From assembly GCF_004217335.1 (NCBI RefSeq), contig NZ_SHMP01000009.1:144902-208901 (forward strand): a DNA stretch of 64,000 bases, written 5' to 3'. Made by a program: the position numbers and the translations under genes. The notes under the pieces were generated by a model. It ran no database searches. It saw only the letters and a program-made list of their open reading frames with translations, and had not been told where the DNA came from. Shown here in pieces: positions 7,130 to 16,169 of this stretch. Position 1 is the stretch's first letter. Each line of letters begins with the position of its first letter. This stretch comes from Natrinema hispanicum (GTDB taxonomy: Archaea > Halobacteriota > Halobacteria > Halobacteriales > Natrialbaceae).

Positions 7130-10009
7130 ATGAGTACTGACACCCCCCAAACCGCGTCGCCGTCGCTCAGAGAACTGCTCGACGGCGAGATTGACTTCGG
7201 CGAGACCACACGCACCCTCTACTCGACGGATGCAAGTATCTATCAGCAACGACCTGCGGGTGTCGCCTTCCCGCGAAATAGCGAGGACGTCCGGCGAGTT
7301 GTCGACTTCGCCCGTCGACAGGGGACGAGCGTCACAGCACGCGGTGCAGGCTCGAGTCTGACCGGCAATGCCATCGGTGAAGGGATCGTTCTGGACTGTT
7401 CACGGCACATGGACAAGTTCGTCGATGTCGATCCCGACGCGAAGACTGTGACCGTCCAGCCGGGTGTCGTTCTCGACGAGTTGAACGACTTCCTCGAGAA
7501 AGACGGTCTTTACCTCGCCCCCGATCCGTCGACTTCGAGTACGTGTACCATCGGCGGCATGATCGCCAACAACGCCGCAGGTCCGCATTCGGTCAAACAC
7601 GGTACAACCCGAGAGTACGTTCAGCGACTCGAGTGTGTGCTTGCAGACGGGTCTCTCGTTGAGTTTCACCGGCGGGACGGCGGGGAACTCGAGGCGGTCT
7701 GTGAACACGACGACCGGGTCGGGGAGGTCCATCGCGTGGTCCGCAGGCTTGCACGTGAACACGCCGACGAAATCGAGACGCAGTATCCGGACGTCGATCG
7801 AAACTCCAGCGGGTACGATCTCGAAACGAGCGTTGCGCGGGACGGTTCGTGGGTCGACCTCTCGCGGCTCGTCTCCGGGAGCGAGGGGACGCTTGCGATC
7901 ATCACCGAGGCGACACTACAACTGACCGATCGTCCCGAGACGCGTGCCGTCTCGCTCGTCTTCTACGACGATCTGATCGCCGCTGCCGACGCTGTGACCG
8001 CCGTTCTCGAGACGGACCCGAGTGCAGTCGAACTCATCGACGACGCCGTCCTCGGCTACGCTCGAGACGCCTGGGGGTTCGATATCGTGCCCGAGAATGC
8101 TGAAGCCGCACTTCTACTGGAAATCGAGACCACCCATGCAGACCAGCGCGACGACCTCGAGACGGTCGTATCGGCTGCTCGGACGAACGGGACGATCGAC
8201 ATCGAACGTGCGTTCGGTGGGGAGGAGATGGCCGATCTCTGGAAGGTGCGAAAAGCTTCTAACCCGCTTTTGAACCGACAGCCCGGTGACGAACAGGCGC
8301 TGTCGTTCATCGAAGATGCGGCGGTCCCACCCGCCCGTCTCCCGACGTATCTCGAGCGCGTGGGTGATGTTCTCCGAGAGCACGACCTTCAAGCGAGCGT
8401 CTTCGGTCACGCTGGACAGGGGGTGCTCCACATCAAACCGTTCCTGAATCTGAAGACGGAACATGACCGTGAGCGACTCCGATCCGTTTCGGAGGCCGTT
8501 CACGAGATTGTCCTCGAGGTCGGCGGCTCCGTCTCCGGGGAACACGGTGACGGACGGCTTCGTTCCGAGCATCTCCCAGAGATGTACGGTGACGAACTCT
8601 ACAGTGCGTTCTGTGAGATCAAACGCGCCTTCGATCCTGACGATGTGTTCAATCCGGCGAAGGTCGTCCCTGCTTCGGACGGCGACCTCGCAAAAGTCGA
8701 CGAAAACCTGCGGTATGAAGGATACGACCCGGAGACCGTCGATACGGCGCTCGATTTCAGTGCAGAAGAGGGATTCGGATCGCTCGTCGAGCAGTGCAAT
8801 GGCTGCTCGAAGTGTCGCACGTCGGACGGCGGCGTTATGTGTCCAACCTTCCGTGGAACGGACGACGAGATTGCCAGCACACGAGGGCGGGCGAACATGC
8901 TCAGAGCAGCAATAAACGGTGATCTCGACGAGGAGACGCTCACGAGTGATCACTTCCAAGAGGAAGTGCTCGATCTGTGTATCTCCTGTAAAGCCTGCGA
9001 GACGGAGTGTCCAACCGGCGTCGACATGGCCAAACTGAAAACGGAGGCAAAACACCAACAGCACCGGACAAGCGGCGTTCCGCTTCGCGCACGCCTGTTC
9101 GGGAACGTCCGCACGCTCAACCGCCTCGGGTCCACGTTTTCGCCGATCGCAAACCGGCTCAAGGAGTTCGGCCCCGGCCGTCGCATCGCCGAGGCTGTAC
9201 TGGGAATCGATCGACGACGGACGCTGCCGGATTTCGCAGCCGAGCCCTTCCCCGACTGGTTCGTCAGTCATGAACCACATCTGAACGCCGGCGAGAACGG
9301 AACGGTCGCGCTCTTTCCGGACTGCTATATGGGATACAACCACCCAGCAGTCGGTAAAGCGGCCGTTCACCTTCTCGAGTCGCTTGGATACGCTGTCGAG
9401 GTGCCCGACGTGGCCTGTTGTGGGCGAGCGCCGCTCTCACAGGGACTTGTGGAAAAAGCCCGCGGCTATGCACGACAGAACGTCGAGGTACTTGCCGAGT
9501 ACGTCGAGCGAGACGTGCCGATCATCGGCGTCGAACCATCCTGTGTGAGCGCGTTCAAAGAGTACGACGACCTGCTTGAGGACACCGTGAACATCCCTGA
9601 GACAACGGAAACGGTGCCCGCGTTCCTCGCCGATCGCATCCGCGCCGGCGAGATCGAACTCCCTGACAGCGGTGAGGCCACCGTCGCCTTCCACGGACAC
9701 TGCCACTCGAAGGCCAAAGGCTGGGATAGTACCCCGGTCGAACTGCTCCGTGAAGCTGGCTACGACGTCCAGCCGCTGGACACGACCTGCTGTGGAATGG
9801 CCGGCGCGTTTGGCTATGAGACCGAACACTACGACCTCTCGATGGCGATCGGCGACGACCTCGAGTCGAAAATCGATGCCGCTGAGGCGGATCTCATCGT
9901 CACGACTGGTGCCTCCTGTAGCCAGCAGCTTGCAGACAGGGACATCGATACACACCATCCCCTCGAGGTGCTGGCAGCGTTACTCGAGCGGTCCAACAGA
10001 AACGATTAA
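7130..10009 (+). CDS. FAD-linked D-2-hydroxyacid dehydrogenase fused to Fe-S and CCG domains (GlcD-GlpC type)
   Basis: A 959-residue fusion. Residues about 30-250 are an FAD-binding PCMH domain (GAGSSLTGNAIGEGI, GGMIANNAAGPHSVKHG). Residues about 260-530 are the FAD-oxidase C-terminal domain (FGHAGQGVLHIKPF, GEHGDGR). Two Cys clusters for [4Fe-4S] centres start near C556 (CNGCSKC) and C617 (CISCKACETECP). Two CCG domains contain CCGRAP (near 763) and CCGMAGAFG (near 887). Such proteins oxidise D-lactate, glycolate or D-2-hydroxyglutarate and pass electrons to quinone or ETF. EtfBA is encoded just downstream, past a divergent IclR gene, which suggests ETF as a partner. The exact hydroxyacid is unknown. 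Confidence 0.9.
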   Translation: MSTDTPQTASPSLRELLDGEIDFGETTRTLYSTDASIYQQRPAGVAFPRNSEDVRRVVDFARRQGTSVTARGAGSSLTGNAIGEGIVLDCSRHMDKFVDVDPDAKTVTVQPGVVLDELNDFLEKDGLYLAPDPSTSSTCTIGGMIANNAAGPHSVKHGTTREYVQRLECVLADGSLVEFHRRDGGELEAVCEHDDRVGEVHRVVRRLAREHADEIETQYPDVDRNSSGYDLETSVARDGSWVDLSRLVSGSEGTLAIITEATLQLTDRPETRAVSLVFYDDLIAAADAVTAVLETDPSAVELIDDAVLGYARDAWGFDIVPENAEAALLLEIETTHADQRDDLETVVSAARTNGTIDIERAFGGEEMADLWKVRKASNPLLNRQPGDEQALSFIEDAAVPPARLPTYLERVGDVLREHDLQASVFGHAGQGVLHIKPFLNLKTEHDRERLRSVSEAVHEIVLEVGGSVSGEHGDGRLRSEHLPEMYGDELYSAFCEIKRAFDPDDVFNPAKVVPASDGDLAKVDENLRYEGYDPETVDTALDFSAEEGFGSLVEQCNGCSKCRTSDGGVMCPTFRGTDDEIASTRGRANMLRAAINGDLDEETLTSDHFQEEVLDLCISCKACETECPTGVDMAKLKTEAKHQQHRTSGVPLRARLFGNVRTLNRLGSTFSPIANRLKEFGPGRRIAEAVLGIDRRRTLPDFAAEPFPDWFVSHEPHLNAGENGTVALFPDCYMGYNHPAVGKAAVHLLESLGYAVEVPDVACCGRAPLSQGLVEKARGYARQNVEVLAEYVERDVPIIGVEPSCVSAFKEYDDLLEDTVNIPETTETVPAFLADRIRAGEIELPDSGEATVAFHGHCHSKAKGWDSTPVELLREAGYDVQPLDTTCCGMAGAFGYETEHYDLSMAIGDDLESKIDAAEADLIVTTGASCSQQLADRDIDTHHPLEVLAALLERSNRND

Positions 10010-10177
10010 GGCCTTCCATTCAGCGAAGAAACTGATACCAGTATTGACTCAATCGCAGATCGTTCGCCTCATCGATTCGTTGGCAGCATTCTACCGTGAG
10101 TGGATGGGCGACCTATCTGTGTGGGTGTCCTGGGTGCGTCTCGATCAAATGGGGCCGCTCCGTTCAAGAAGCCGGAT

Positions 10178-10954
10178 TCAGTTATCAGTATAGGCTAATT
10201 TGAGCTCGATTTCGTTGACCGCTCCAAGTAGTAAGTTGGGTATCTCAGATCTGAAATACTCTCCAGTCAATCGTTTGGCCGGGCCAGCGACCGACACTGC
10301 TCCATAGACCTCCTCGTTGAGAATGATCGGAGCGCCCACAGCCCGAATGCTCTCATGAGACTCACAATTATTAAATGCGACTCCGCGATCTCGAATTTCC
10401 TCGAACTCGGACTTGAGTTCCTCGCGAGTCGTGATCGTCTCTGCTGTTACACCATCAAGACCAGTCTGACTAATGATTTCGTCGACCTGGTTCTCTGGCA
10501 TGTGCGCTAGAATCGCCTTCCCAGCTGAAAGAGTGTGTATCTGTTTATGCTTCCCCACCCAGGAGTTCGTTGGGACGCCACGATCTCCGGTAAGGCGACC
10601 GATGTAGACCGCCTGATTGTCCTCTTCGACAACCAGATTGACTGCCTCGTCGGTTTCGCTGACGAGCTGTTCGAGAACCGGCTTGGAAGCATCAAGAAGT
10701 TCTCGGTAGTGATACTTCGCTTGTATCCCGTGGTCGAGAAGTCTCAGACCTAGTCGGTAACCATCTGGCTCTTTCACTACATAACCGAGTTCCTCGAGTG
10801 TTGTGAGGTGGCTGAACGCGGTACTATTGGCGATTCCAACCGTGTCAGCAAGTTCAACGAGACGGATGTGCCCCGCTTCGTGAATCGTTTTTATAATATC
10901 GAAGGCGGTTTCCGTGGCCTTGATTCCCTGTCGTTCCCCGGGTTCGTTTGTCAT
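10178..10954 (-). CDS. IclR-family transcriptional regulator (second copy in cluster)
   Basis: A 258-residue IclR regulator: winged helix at about residues 10-75 (VGIANSTAFSHLTTLEELG) and an effector domain ending VAGPAKRLTGEYF. It is paralogous to the IclR protein at 3531-4295. It is transcribed away from etfBA, and the 690-bp spacer between them contains a TGTTTCG-N7-CGAAACA palindrome like those upstream of the amidohydrolase. It probably controls the downstream etf genes, its own gene, or both. Confidence 0.92.
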   Translation of the reverse strand: MTNEPGERQGIKATETAFDIIKTIHEAGHIRLVELADTVGIANSTAFSHLTTLEELGYVVKEPDGYRLGLRLLDHGIQAKYHYRELLDASKPVLEQLVSETDEAVNLVVEEDNQAVYIGRLTGDRGVPTNSWVGKHKQIHTLSAGKAILAHMPENQVDEIISQTGLDGVTAETITTREELKSEFEEIRDRGVAFNNCESHESIRAVGAPIILNEEVYGAVSVAGPAKRLTGEYFRSEIPNLLLGAVNEIELKLAYTDN

Positions 10955-11646
10955 TGATACGTATTTCAGCGGGCTCGAATCATGTAGTCCTTACTATCGC
11001 CATTTTCAACACCTATACCGACAGAACAAATCTCTGGCTTGTGGCTGAAACCATCAAACATGGACTTCAGCAAAATATTTAATACGATAAATAAAAACAA
11101 AACATCGAGAAAATGCGAAGAGATCTGGTCATTTATCCATTCGTGCCTCTTTTACACACCCTGTTTCGCCACTGCCGAAACAGTCTTGTTGGAAAACTCC
11201 ATGATATGGAACAGATATTAGTAGGTGGGTATGAATTTTCTGCTGATTCTGCAAGTATTAGAGTGAATATCGACACGGGACCACCGTGGTGTACCTATCT
11301 GTCATTCAGCAGAGCCAGATGACAGAGGTTTCTTTTTCCCATTGTCGAAATCCAGTCTCCTTCCATTCGTGCAATCTGATCAGGACGTCTCGGATAGCGT
11401 GACCATGTTGGTGAAAGGCTCAAAGCTGCGTTCTCAACGAACGAGACGACGGACGAGCGCATTCCTTAACGGATTAACACAGACATTGAGATCTAGTTAC
11501 GCAAAGCGATTGAGTCAATCAAATCTCATATAAAATATAATAATGTATGGGAAATTGGTAGATATACTACCAGCGTCCTACTGTCAATGCTGTTTTCTTC
11601 TCCGGATACGGAACATATATCCACCTGTAAAATCAAAGACCAAACG
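10955..11646. other. Regulatory spacer between IclR and etfBA; no gene seen
   Basis: About 690 bp of AT-rich DNA without a convincing reading frame. It contains the perfect palindrome at 11162-11182 and a degenerate half-site (CCATTGT then CGAAATC, 11339-11352). The start region of etfB is preceded by a long A/T-rich tract (about 11521-11550). Confidence 0.5.
11162..11182. promoter_or_regulatory. Perfect palindrome TGTTTCG-N7-CGAAACA (candidate operator 4)
   Basis: The 7-bp arms are exact inverse repeats around a 7-nt spacer (CCACTGC). The core TTTCG-N7-CGAAA is identical to the sites at 4503 and 4724, some 6.5 kb away in the same cluster. It lies between divergent IclR and etfBA genes. Confidence 0.5.
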
Positions 11647-12438
11647 ATGAAAGTTCTCGCTACGGTCAAAGAAGTGGCGACCGTCGAAGACGAGTTCGAA
11701 ATCGAGGGAACCGAAATCGCAGGCCAGTACCTCGGTGCCGACTTGAACGAGTGGGACGACTACGCGATCGAAGAGGCCGTCCAACTCCAAGAAGACGGGA
11801 TTGCCGACGAAGTCGTCGCGGTCACCATCGGTCCGGAAGACTGTGAACAGACCATCCGGCAGGCACTCGCGAAGGGTGCCGACCGCGCCGTCCGCGTCTG
11901 GGACGACGCCTTAGCGGACGTCGACCTGCTCGACGTCAACGCCAAAACGGAGATCCTGAGCGCCGTCATCGAAGCTGAAGAACCCGACCTCGTGCTGACA
12001 GGCGTTCAGGCCGGCGACGACAGCTTCGGCGCGACCGGCGTCTCGGTCGCCGAAGAGATCGGCTTCCAGTGGGGTGCCGTCGTCAACCACCTCGAGCACG
12101 ATCTCGAGGACGGCGTCGCTTCTGTCCGCCGCGAACTCGAGGGCGGCGTCGAGGAGTTGACCGACATCGAACTGCCAGCGGTGCTGACGATCCAGACGGG
12201 GATCAACGAGCCACGGTATGCGAGCCTGCGCGGCATCCGGCAGGCCCAGCGCAAGGAACTCGACGTCCAGACGCTCGCCGATATCGGTGTCGACGAGAGC
12301 GCGATCGAAACCGAACTCGAGCTAACCGACATGTACGAGCCCGAAAGCGAAAGCGACGCGACCGTCTGGGAAGGCAGTGCCGACGAGAAGGCCGGGGAGC
12401 TCGGTGAGCTGCTCCGTGACAAGGGGGTGGCACAATGA
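11647..12438 (+). CDS. etfB: Electron transfer flavoprotein beta subunit
   Basis: A 263-residue ETF beta subunit, which with EtfA carries electrons from flavin dehydrogenases. The start MKVLATVKEV at 11647 is chosen because it matches the family N-terminus; a longer in-frame ATG exists at 11587. Family hallmarks are the ALAKGADRAVRVWDD region, LVLTGVQAGDDSFGATG and the C-terminal recognition segment after LPAVLTIQTGINEPRYASLRGI. It overlaps etfA by 4 bp (ATGA). Likely electron donors in the window are the FAD/CCG oxidoreductase at 7130 and the acyl-CoA dehydrogenase at 25070. Confidence 0.95.
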   Translation: MKVLATVKEVATVEDEFEIEGTEIAGQYLGADLNEWDDYAIEEAVQLQEDGIADEVVAVTIGPEDCEQTIRQALAKGADRAVRVWDDALADVDLLDVNAKTEILSAVIEAEEPDLVLTGVQAGDDSFGATGVSVAEEIGFQWGAVVNHLEHDLEDGVASVRRELEGGVEELTDIELPAVLTIQTGINEPRYASLRGIRQAQRKELDVQTLADIGVDESAIETELELTDMYEPESESDATVWEGSADEKAGELGELLRDKGVAQ

Positions 12439-13388
12439 GCGACGTCCTCGCAGTCGCGGACCACCGTCGCGGTGACCTCCGCGACGTCAGTTACGAGATC
12501 ATCACCGCCGGCCGCGAACTCGCCGACGAAACCGGCGGCGACCTCCACCTCGTGGTCATCAGCGGCACCGTCGACGACTTCGCAGACAAACTCAACCGCG
12601 ACGGCGTCGACGCCATTCACATCGTCGACCACGGCGAAGAGTTCAACCACGACGTCTATGCACAAGCTGTCACGCAGCTTTACAACGAGCTCGCGCCGCA
12701 GTACGTCCTGACACCCAACAGCGTCAACGGACTCGATTACGCGCCCGCCGTCGCGAACGAGCTCGACCTGCCGGTCGTCACTGACACCGTCGATCTCGAG
12801 GCCGACGGCGAGACGCTCGTCGCCACCCGCGAGATGTACGGCGGCAAGGTCGAGACGACCACCGAACTTGAGGGCGACGCCGTCGTGACGATCCGCGGTG
12901 CCGAGTGGCCCGCCGCCGAGGGCACCGGCAACGCCGCGATCGAGGCCTTCGACGCTAACATCGATGAGGAGACAGTCGGCTCGACCGTCACCGGCTTCGA
13001 GGAGGTCGGCGGCGGCGACGTCGACATCAGCGAGGCTGACCTGCTGGTCTCGGTCGGTCGTGGGATCGAAGAAGAGGAGAACCTCGAAATGATCCGCGAC
13101 CTGGCCGACGCGTTGGACGCGACGCTGTCGTCCTCACGCCCGATCGTGGACAACGGCTGGCTACCCAAGAACCGCCAAGTCGGTCAGTCCGGGAAGGTTG
13201 TCACGCCCGACGTCTACATCGCGATCGGTATCTCCGGCGCCGTTCAGCACGTCGCCGGCATGAAAGGCTCCGATACGATCGTCGCGATCAACACCGACCC
13301 CAACGCGCCGATCATGGACATCGCCGACTACGCGATCGTCGACGACCTCTTCGACGTCGTCCCCGAACTCATCGACGAGTTCAAATAA
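12435..13388 (+). CDS. etfA: Electron transfer flavoprotein alpha subunit
   Basis: A 317-residue ETF alpha subunit. The C-terminal FAD-binding domain is clear: LLVSVGRGI near residue 197, SRPIVDNGWLP, QVGQSGKVVTPDVYIAIGIS and GAVQHVAGMKGSDTIVAINT before DPNAPI. The start ATG overlaps the etfB stop, showing translational coupling. The subunit completes the ETF heterodimer. Confidence 0.95.
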   Translation: MSDVLAVADHRRGDLRDVSYEIITAGRELADETGGDLHLVVISGTVDDFADKLNRDGVDAIHIVDHGEEFNHDVYAQAVTQLYNELAPQYVLTPNSVNGLDYAPAVANELDLPVVTDTVDLEADGETLVATREMYGGKVETTTELEGDAVVTIRGAEWPAAEGTGNAAIEAFDANIDEETVGSTVTGFEEVGGGDVDISEADLLVSVGRGIEEEENLEMIRDLADALDATLSSSRPIVDNGWLPKNRQVGQSGKVVTPDVYIAIGISGAVQHVAGMKGSDTIVAINTDPNAPIMDIADYAIVDDLFDVVPELIDEFK

Positions 13389-13536
13389 GGGGATTGATGA
13401 CTGGGTGAGCAATTCTTAAACCCTTATCGGCAATTCGGTTGAAGTCGAGGATATCGGCGCGTTCCTCTCGTTACCGGGTTTTGGCTACGTTAGCAGCATT
13501 GTTATTACGATCGACAAAGGATCAGTAGGTGGATCT

Positions 13537-13884
13537 ATGAAACCAGTTGACTTTGATGGCGCGGAAACATACGAGCCCGATGAAGGTTGGCAGCGCGTTG
13601 CGATGGCCGGCAGCAACGCGTTCACGTTCGAGTGGTTCGAGAAACCACCGGGACACAGCTCACCGATGCACGATCACGAAAACGAACAGGTTTGTATCTG
13701 TCTCGAAGGGACACTCACCGTAACAACTGAAGACGACAAAGTGACCCTCGAGAAATATGACTCCGTCTGGCTGGATGCGTGGGAGAGCCACCGTGTCGAA
13801 AACACGGGCGACGTTCGAGCCGTCGGCCTCGACGTGTTCGCACCTGGACGGTCGTTCGACTTCTGGACCGATCGAGAAGAGTGA
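13537..13884 (+). CDS. Cupin-domain protein
   Basis: A 115-residue single-domain cupin. Motif 1 is PPGHSSPMHDHENEQ, with metal ligand candidates H45, H47 and E50; motif 2 contains WESHRVENTG with H85. Such small cupins can be isomerases, dioxygenases or sensors. It lies 150 bp after etfA on the same strand and so may belong to the catabolic cluster, but the reaction is unknown. Confidence 0.85.
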   Translation: MKPVDFDGAETYEPDEGWQRVAMAGSNAFTFEWFEKPPGHSSPMHDHENEQVCICLEGTLTVTTEDDKVTLEKYDSVWLDAWESHRVENTGDVRAVGLDVFAPGRSFDFWTDREE

Positions 13885-14310
13885 CATCTACGCACGTGTG
13901 AGAATATTCCGTTAAGGGAATATCACGTGTAATATTCATCGGTATTCTTGAAGGAAAGAGCTTATCGGTGAAGGGTGAGTTCAGGACTATTGGAATGTCA
14001 CTCACTTTCAGTTGAGGTCGTCAGCCATATCGCTGAATAGTGCTATGACATTCCATACCGTTCCTGCATAACGGACAGCCTCGTCCTTCTTTGGCCGTCC
14101 ACGGGTATTCAGCTCTACGCTGTTTTCGAAATTGCAATTCTATACTCACAATAGCTGGATAAATTTGATTATTATATCTTATTTTTATAAAATGAGTGTG
14201 GTGGAGTTATTGACCTCTGGATCGATATTGTAGAGCAAACGTACTATCTTGGTTACTGTCGGCCGCAGCGCGGTGGCAGCTATCATAGCCATTGACGGTC
14301 ACTGGACACC
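13885..14310. other. Spacer between cupin and aminotransferase genes; no gene seen
   Basis: About 430 bp without a plausible reading frame on either strand. The segment around 14140-14200 is very A/T-rich. The flanking genes converge here, so the space probably holds terminators. Confidence 0.4.
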
Positions 14311-14335
14311 CGATCGCACGACGGTTGTGCGATCG
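14311..14335 (-). terminator. Hairpin downstream of the aminotransferase gene; related copy at 18178-18200
   Basis: CGATCGCAC (14311-14319) and GTGCGATCG (14327-14335) form a perfect 9-bp stem with a 7-nt loop, 15 nt past the aminotransferase stop codon. A related hairpin with similar flanks occurs at 18178-18200 in decayed DNA. A terminator role is inferred from position. Confidence 0.45.
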
Positions 14336-14349
14336 GTGCGTCAATCGGT

Positions 14350-15729
14350 TCAGTTGTTACTAGAGGGCGCGTGCCGTTCGATGGCGTCGCAGATGATGTC
14401 CATTCCTGCGGTGGCCTGTTCCTGTGTGAGCACGAGCGGTGGAATCAGTCGGAGCACGTTGCCATGTCGGCCAGCAGACCACACGAGGACGCCACGTTTG
14501 TAACAGTCTTCCTGTATGTCTTTGACGAGTTCCTTGCCGGTCTGGTCTTCGCTGTCTGCGAACTCAGCGCCGATGAACAGGCCGCGACCGCGCACGTCGA
14601 CAAGACGTTCGTTCACGCCGGCAGACTCGCGAAGTCGGTCGCGGATGTAGCTGCCGACCTCGCGGGCGTGGGCGAGCAGGTCGTTGTCACGGATGTACTC
14701 GATGGCGCGGACGCCGCCGACCATTGCCGGGGCGTTGCCGCGGTAGGTACCGACGTGACCGCCGGCCTCCCAGGTGTCTAGGTCCTCGTGGTACATCGTT
14801 CCAGACAGCGGGAGTCCGATGCCGCCGATCGCCTTAGCCATTGGCATGGCGTCCGGTGTGACATCGTAGTGGTCGCTGGCGAACCACTCGCCAGTGCGGC
14901 CGAACCCGGTCTGGATCTCGTCGACAATCAGTGGGATATCGTTGTTCTCGGCGATCTCTTTCAGACCTGGCAGGAAGCCCTCCGGCGGGGTGACGATACC
15001 GCCTTCGCCTTGGATCGGCTCGACCCAGATGCCTGCGGGGTTCGCAAACCCACTATAGGGGTCTTCAAGGAGTTCCCTGACGTTAGCCAGTGCTCGGTCG
15101 CTAGCTTCCTGGGGATCTAGCCCCTGCTCGTGTGCGAAGGGATATGGCACATGGTGGACGTTCGGGAGCATCGGCGCATAATCTTCCTTGTACTTCTTGC
15201 CTGCTGTGAGGCTGAGTGCGCCGGCGCTGCCGCCGTGATACGCACCGCGGAACGCGATGAGGCCGTCACCGCCAGTGTTGTACTTGGCTAGCTTGATGGT
15301 CCCCTCGATGGCGTCACTGCCGGTTGGACCGCCGAAGATGACGCGATTGTTGTCAGGGAGCGCGCCCGGTGCGATATCGTTCAGTGCCTCGATGAGGTCC
15401 AGCCGTGCCTCGGTCGGGAAGTCGATAGTGTGTGCAACCTTTTCGGTCTGTTCCTGAACTGCCTCCATCACGTATGGGTTCGAATGGCCGACGTTCAGGA
15501 CGCCGATACCGGCGAAGAAATCGAGGAACGTATTTCCGTCGACGTCGCGGATCGTCGCGCCTTTCGCTTCCTCGATCGCGATGGGGACGACCTTTGGATA
15601 CGCGACTGCACTGCTGTCGATGTGTCGCTGCCGCTCGAGGAGTTTTTTCGACTCCGGCCCTGGAATTGACGTCTCGATTTCCGGCTCCTGTGTGAAGTGG
15701 AGGTCGTCGAACGTCTGTTCTATAGCCAT
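14350..15729 (-). CDS. gabT: Class III PLP-dependent aminotransferase (4-aminobutyrate/5-aminovalerate type)
   Basis: A 459-residue class III transaminase. The PLP-binding signature VDEIQTGFGRTG is present, and the Schiff-base lysine lies in MPMAKAIGGIGLPL. The N-terminal FLDFFAGIGVLNVGHSNP and the GPTGSDAIEG substrate region are typical of omega-amino acid transaminases, which transfer an amino group to 2-oxoglutarate. A divergent amino-acid permease lies upstream. With glutarate genes at 23.8-26.2 kb, 5-aminovalerate is an attractive substrate, but GABA or ornithine remain possible. A TATA-like element lies about 26 nt before the start. Confidence 0.85.
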   Translation of the reverse strand: MAIEQTFDDLHFTQEPEIETSIPGPESKKLLERQRHIDSSAVAYPKVVPIAIEEAKGATIRDVDGNTFLDFFAGIGVLNVGHSNPYVMEAVQEQTEKVAHTIDFPTEARLDLIEALNDIAPGALPDNNRVIFGGPTGSDAIEGTIKLAKYNTGGDGLIAFRGAYHGGSAGALSLTAGKKYKEDYAPMLPNVHHVPYPFAHEQGLDPQEASDRALANVRELLEDPYSGFANPAGIWVEPIQGEGGIVTPPEGFLPGLKEIAENNDIPLIVDEIQTGFGRTGEWFASDHYDVTPDAMPMAKAIGGIGLPLSGTMYHEDLDTWEAGGHVGTYRGNAPAMVGGVRAIEYIRDNDLLAHAREVGSYIRDRLRESAGVNERLVDVRGRGLFIGAEFADSEDQTGKELVKDIQEDCYKRGVLVWSAGRHGNVLRLIPPLVLTQEQATAGMDIICDAIERHAPSSNN

Positions 15730-15750
15730 GGTGGAACGTAGTTCTACTGT

Positions 15751-15759
15751 GTACTAAAA
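15751..15759 (-). promoter_or_regulatory. TATA-like element of the aminotransferase gene
   Basis: On the minus strand CTTTTAGTA is centred about 26 nt before the ATG at 15729, the spacing of a leaderless haloarchaeal promoter. Confidence 0.45.
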
Positions 15760-16140
15760 GTTTGCATTGGGTCCGATATATCTATTATCTCCCCACATTA
15801 TGTTTCACTAGGTGGTCTAGCCGGTTCGAGTCGAGCGTCTCACTAACTGCTGATCCCGATTTTGATGGGTGACAAACTCGTCGTCCGTGTCTCGATAGGT
15901 CGACCCCGTTCCAGTTTCGCTTCTGCGTCCGCCAGAGCCGTATGCGTTCGGTCATAGCTCGGTACGGTAATCAGTTTGACTCCCTCGTGACGTATTATAT
16001 AGCACTGTAAACCCCCCTCTTTTTCTACTGTTCATTGTTTACCATTCCCTTCGTTTTCGACACCGTTGTTGAATTACTTGTACTTCGCACGTGGAACTAT
16101 TTGGACTGAATCCTAGAATTGGGCTACATTTTCGAACTCA
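15760..16140. other. Divergent promoter spacer; no gene seen
   Basis: About 380 bp between the divergent aminotransferase and permease genes, with no plausible coding frame. T-rich runs near 16015-16030 and a T/C-rich tract follow. It presumably carries the permease promoter at its right edge. Confidence 0.4.
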
Positions 16141-16144
16141 GTAA

Positions 16145-16151
16145 GATATAA
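16145..16151 (+). promoter_or_regulatory. TATA box of the APC permease gene
   Basis: GATATAA at 16145-16151 lies about 22-28 nt before the ATG codons at 16170 and 16176. This supports a leaderless start at one of these rather than at the upstream GTG (16158). Confidence 0.45.
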
Positions 16152-16169
16152 GTAGATGTGCCTAAATGG

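Noticed and set aside
8114..9370. A 418-codon open frame on the minus strand
   Set aside because: It lies entirely opposite the FAD/Fe-S/CCG oxidoreductase, whose domains are clear, and the antisense translation has no family features. Long antisense frames are common in GC-rich haloarchaeal genes.
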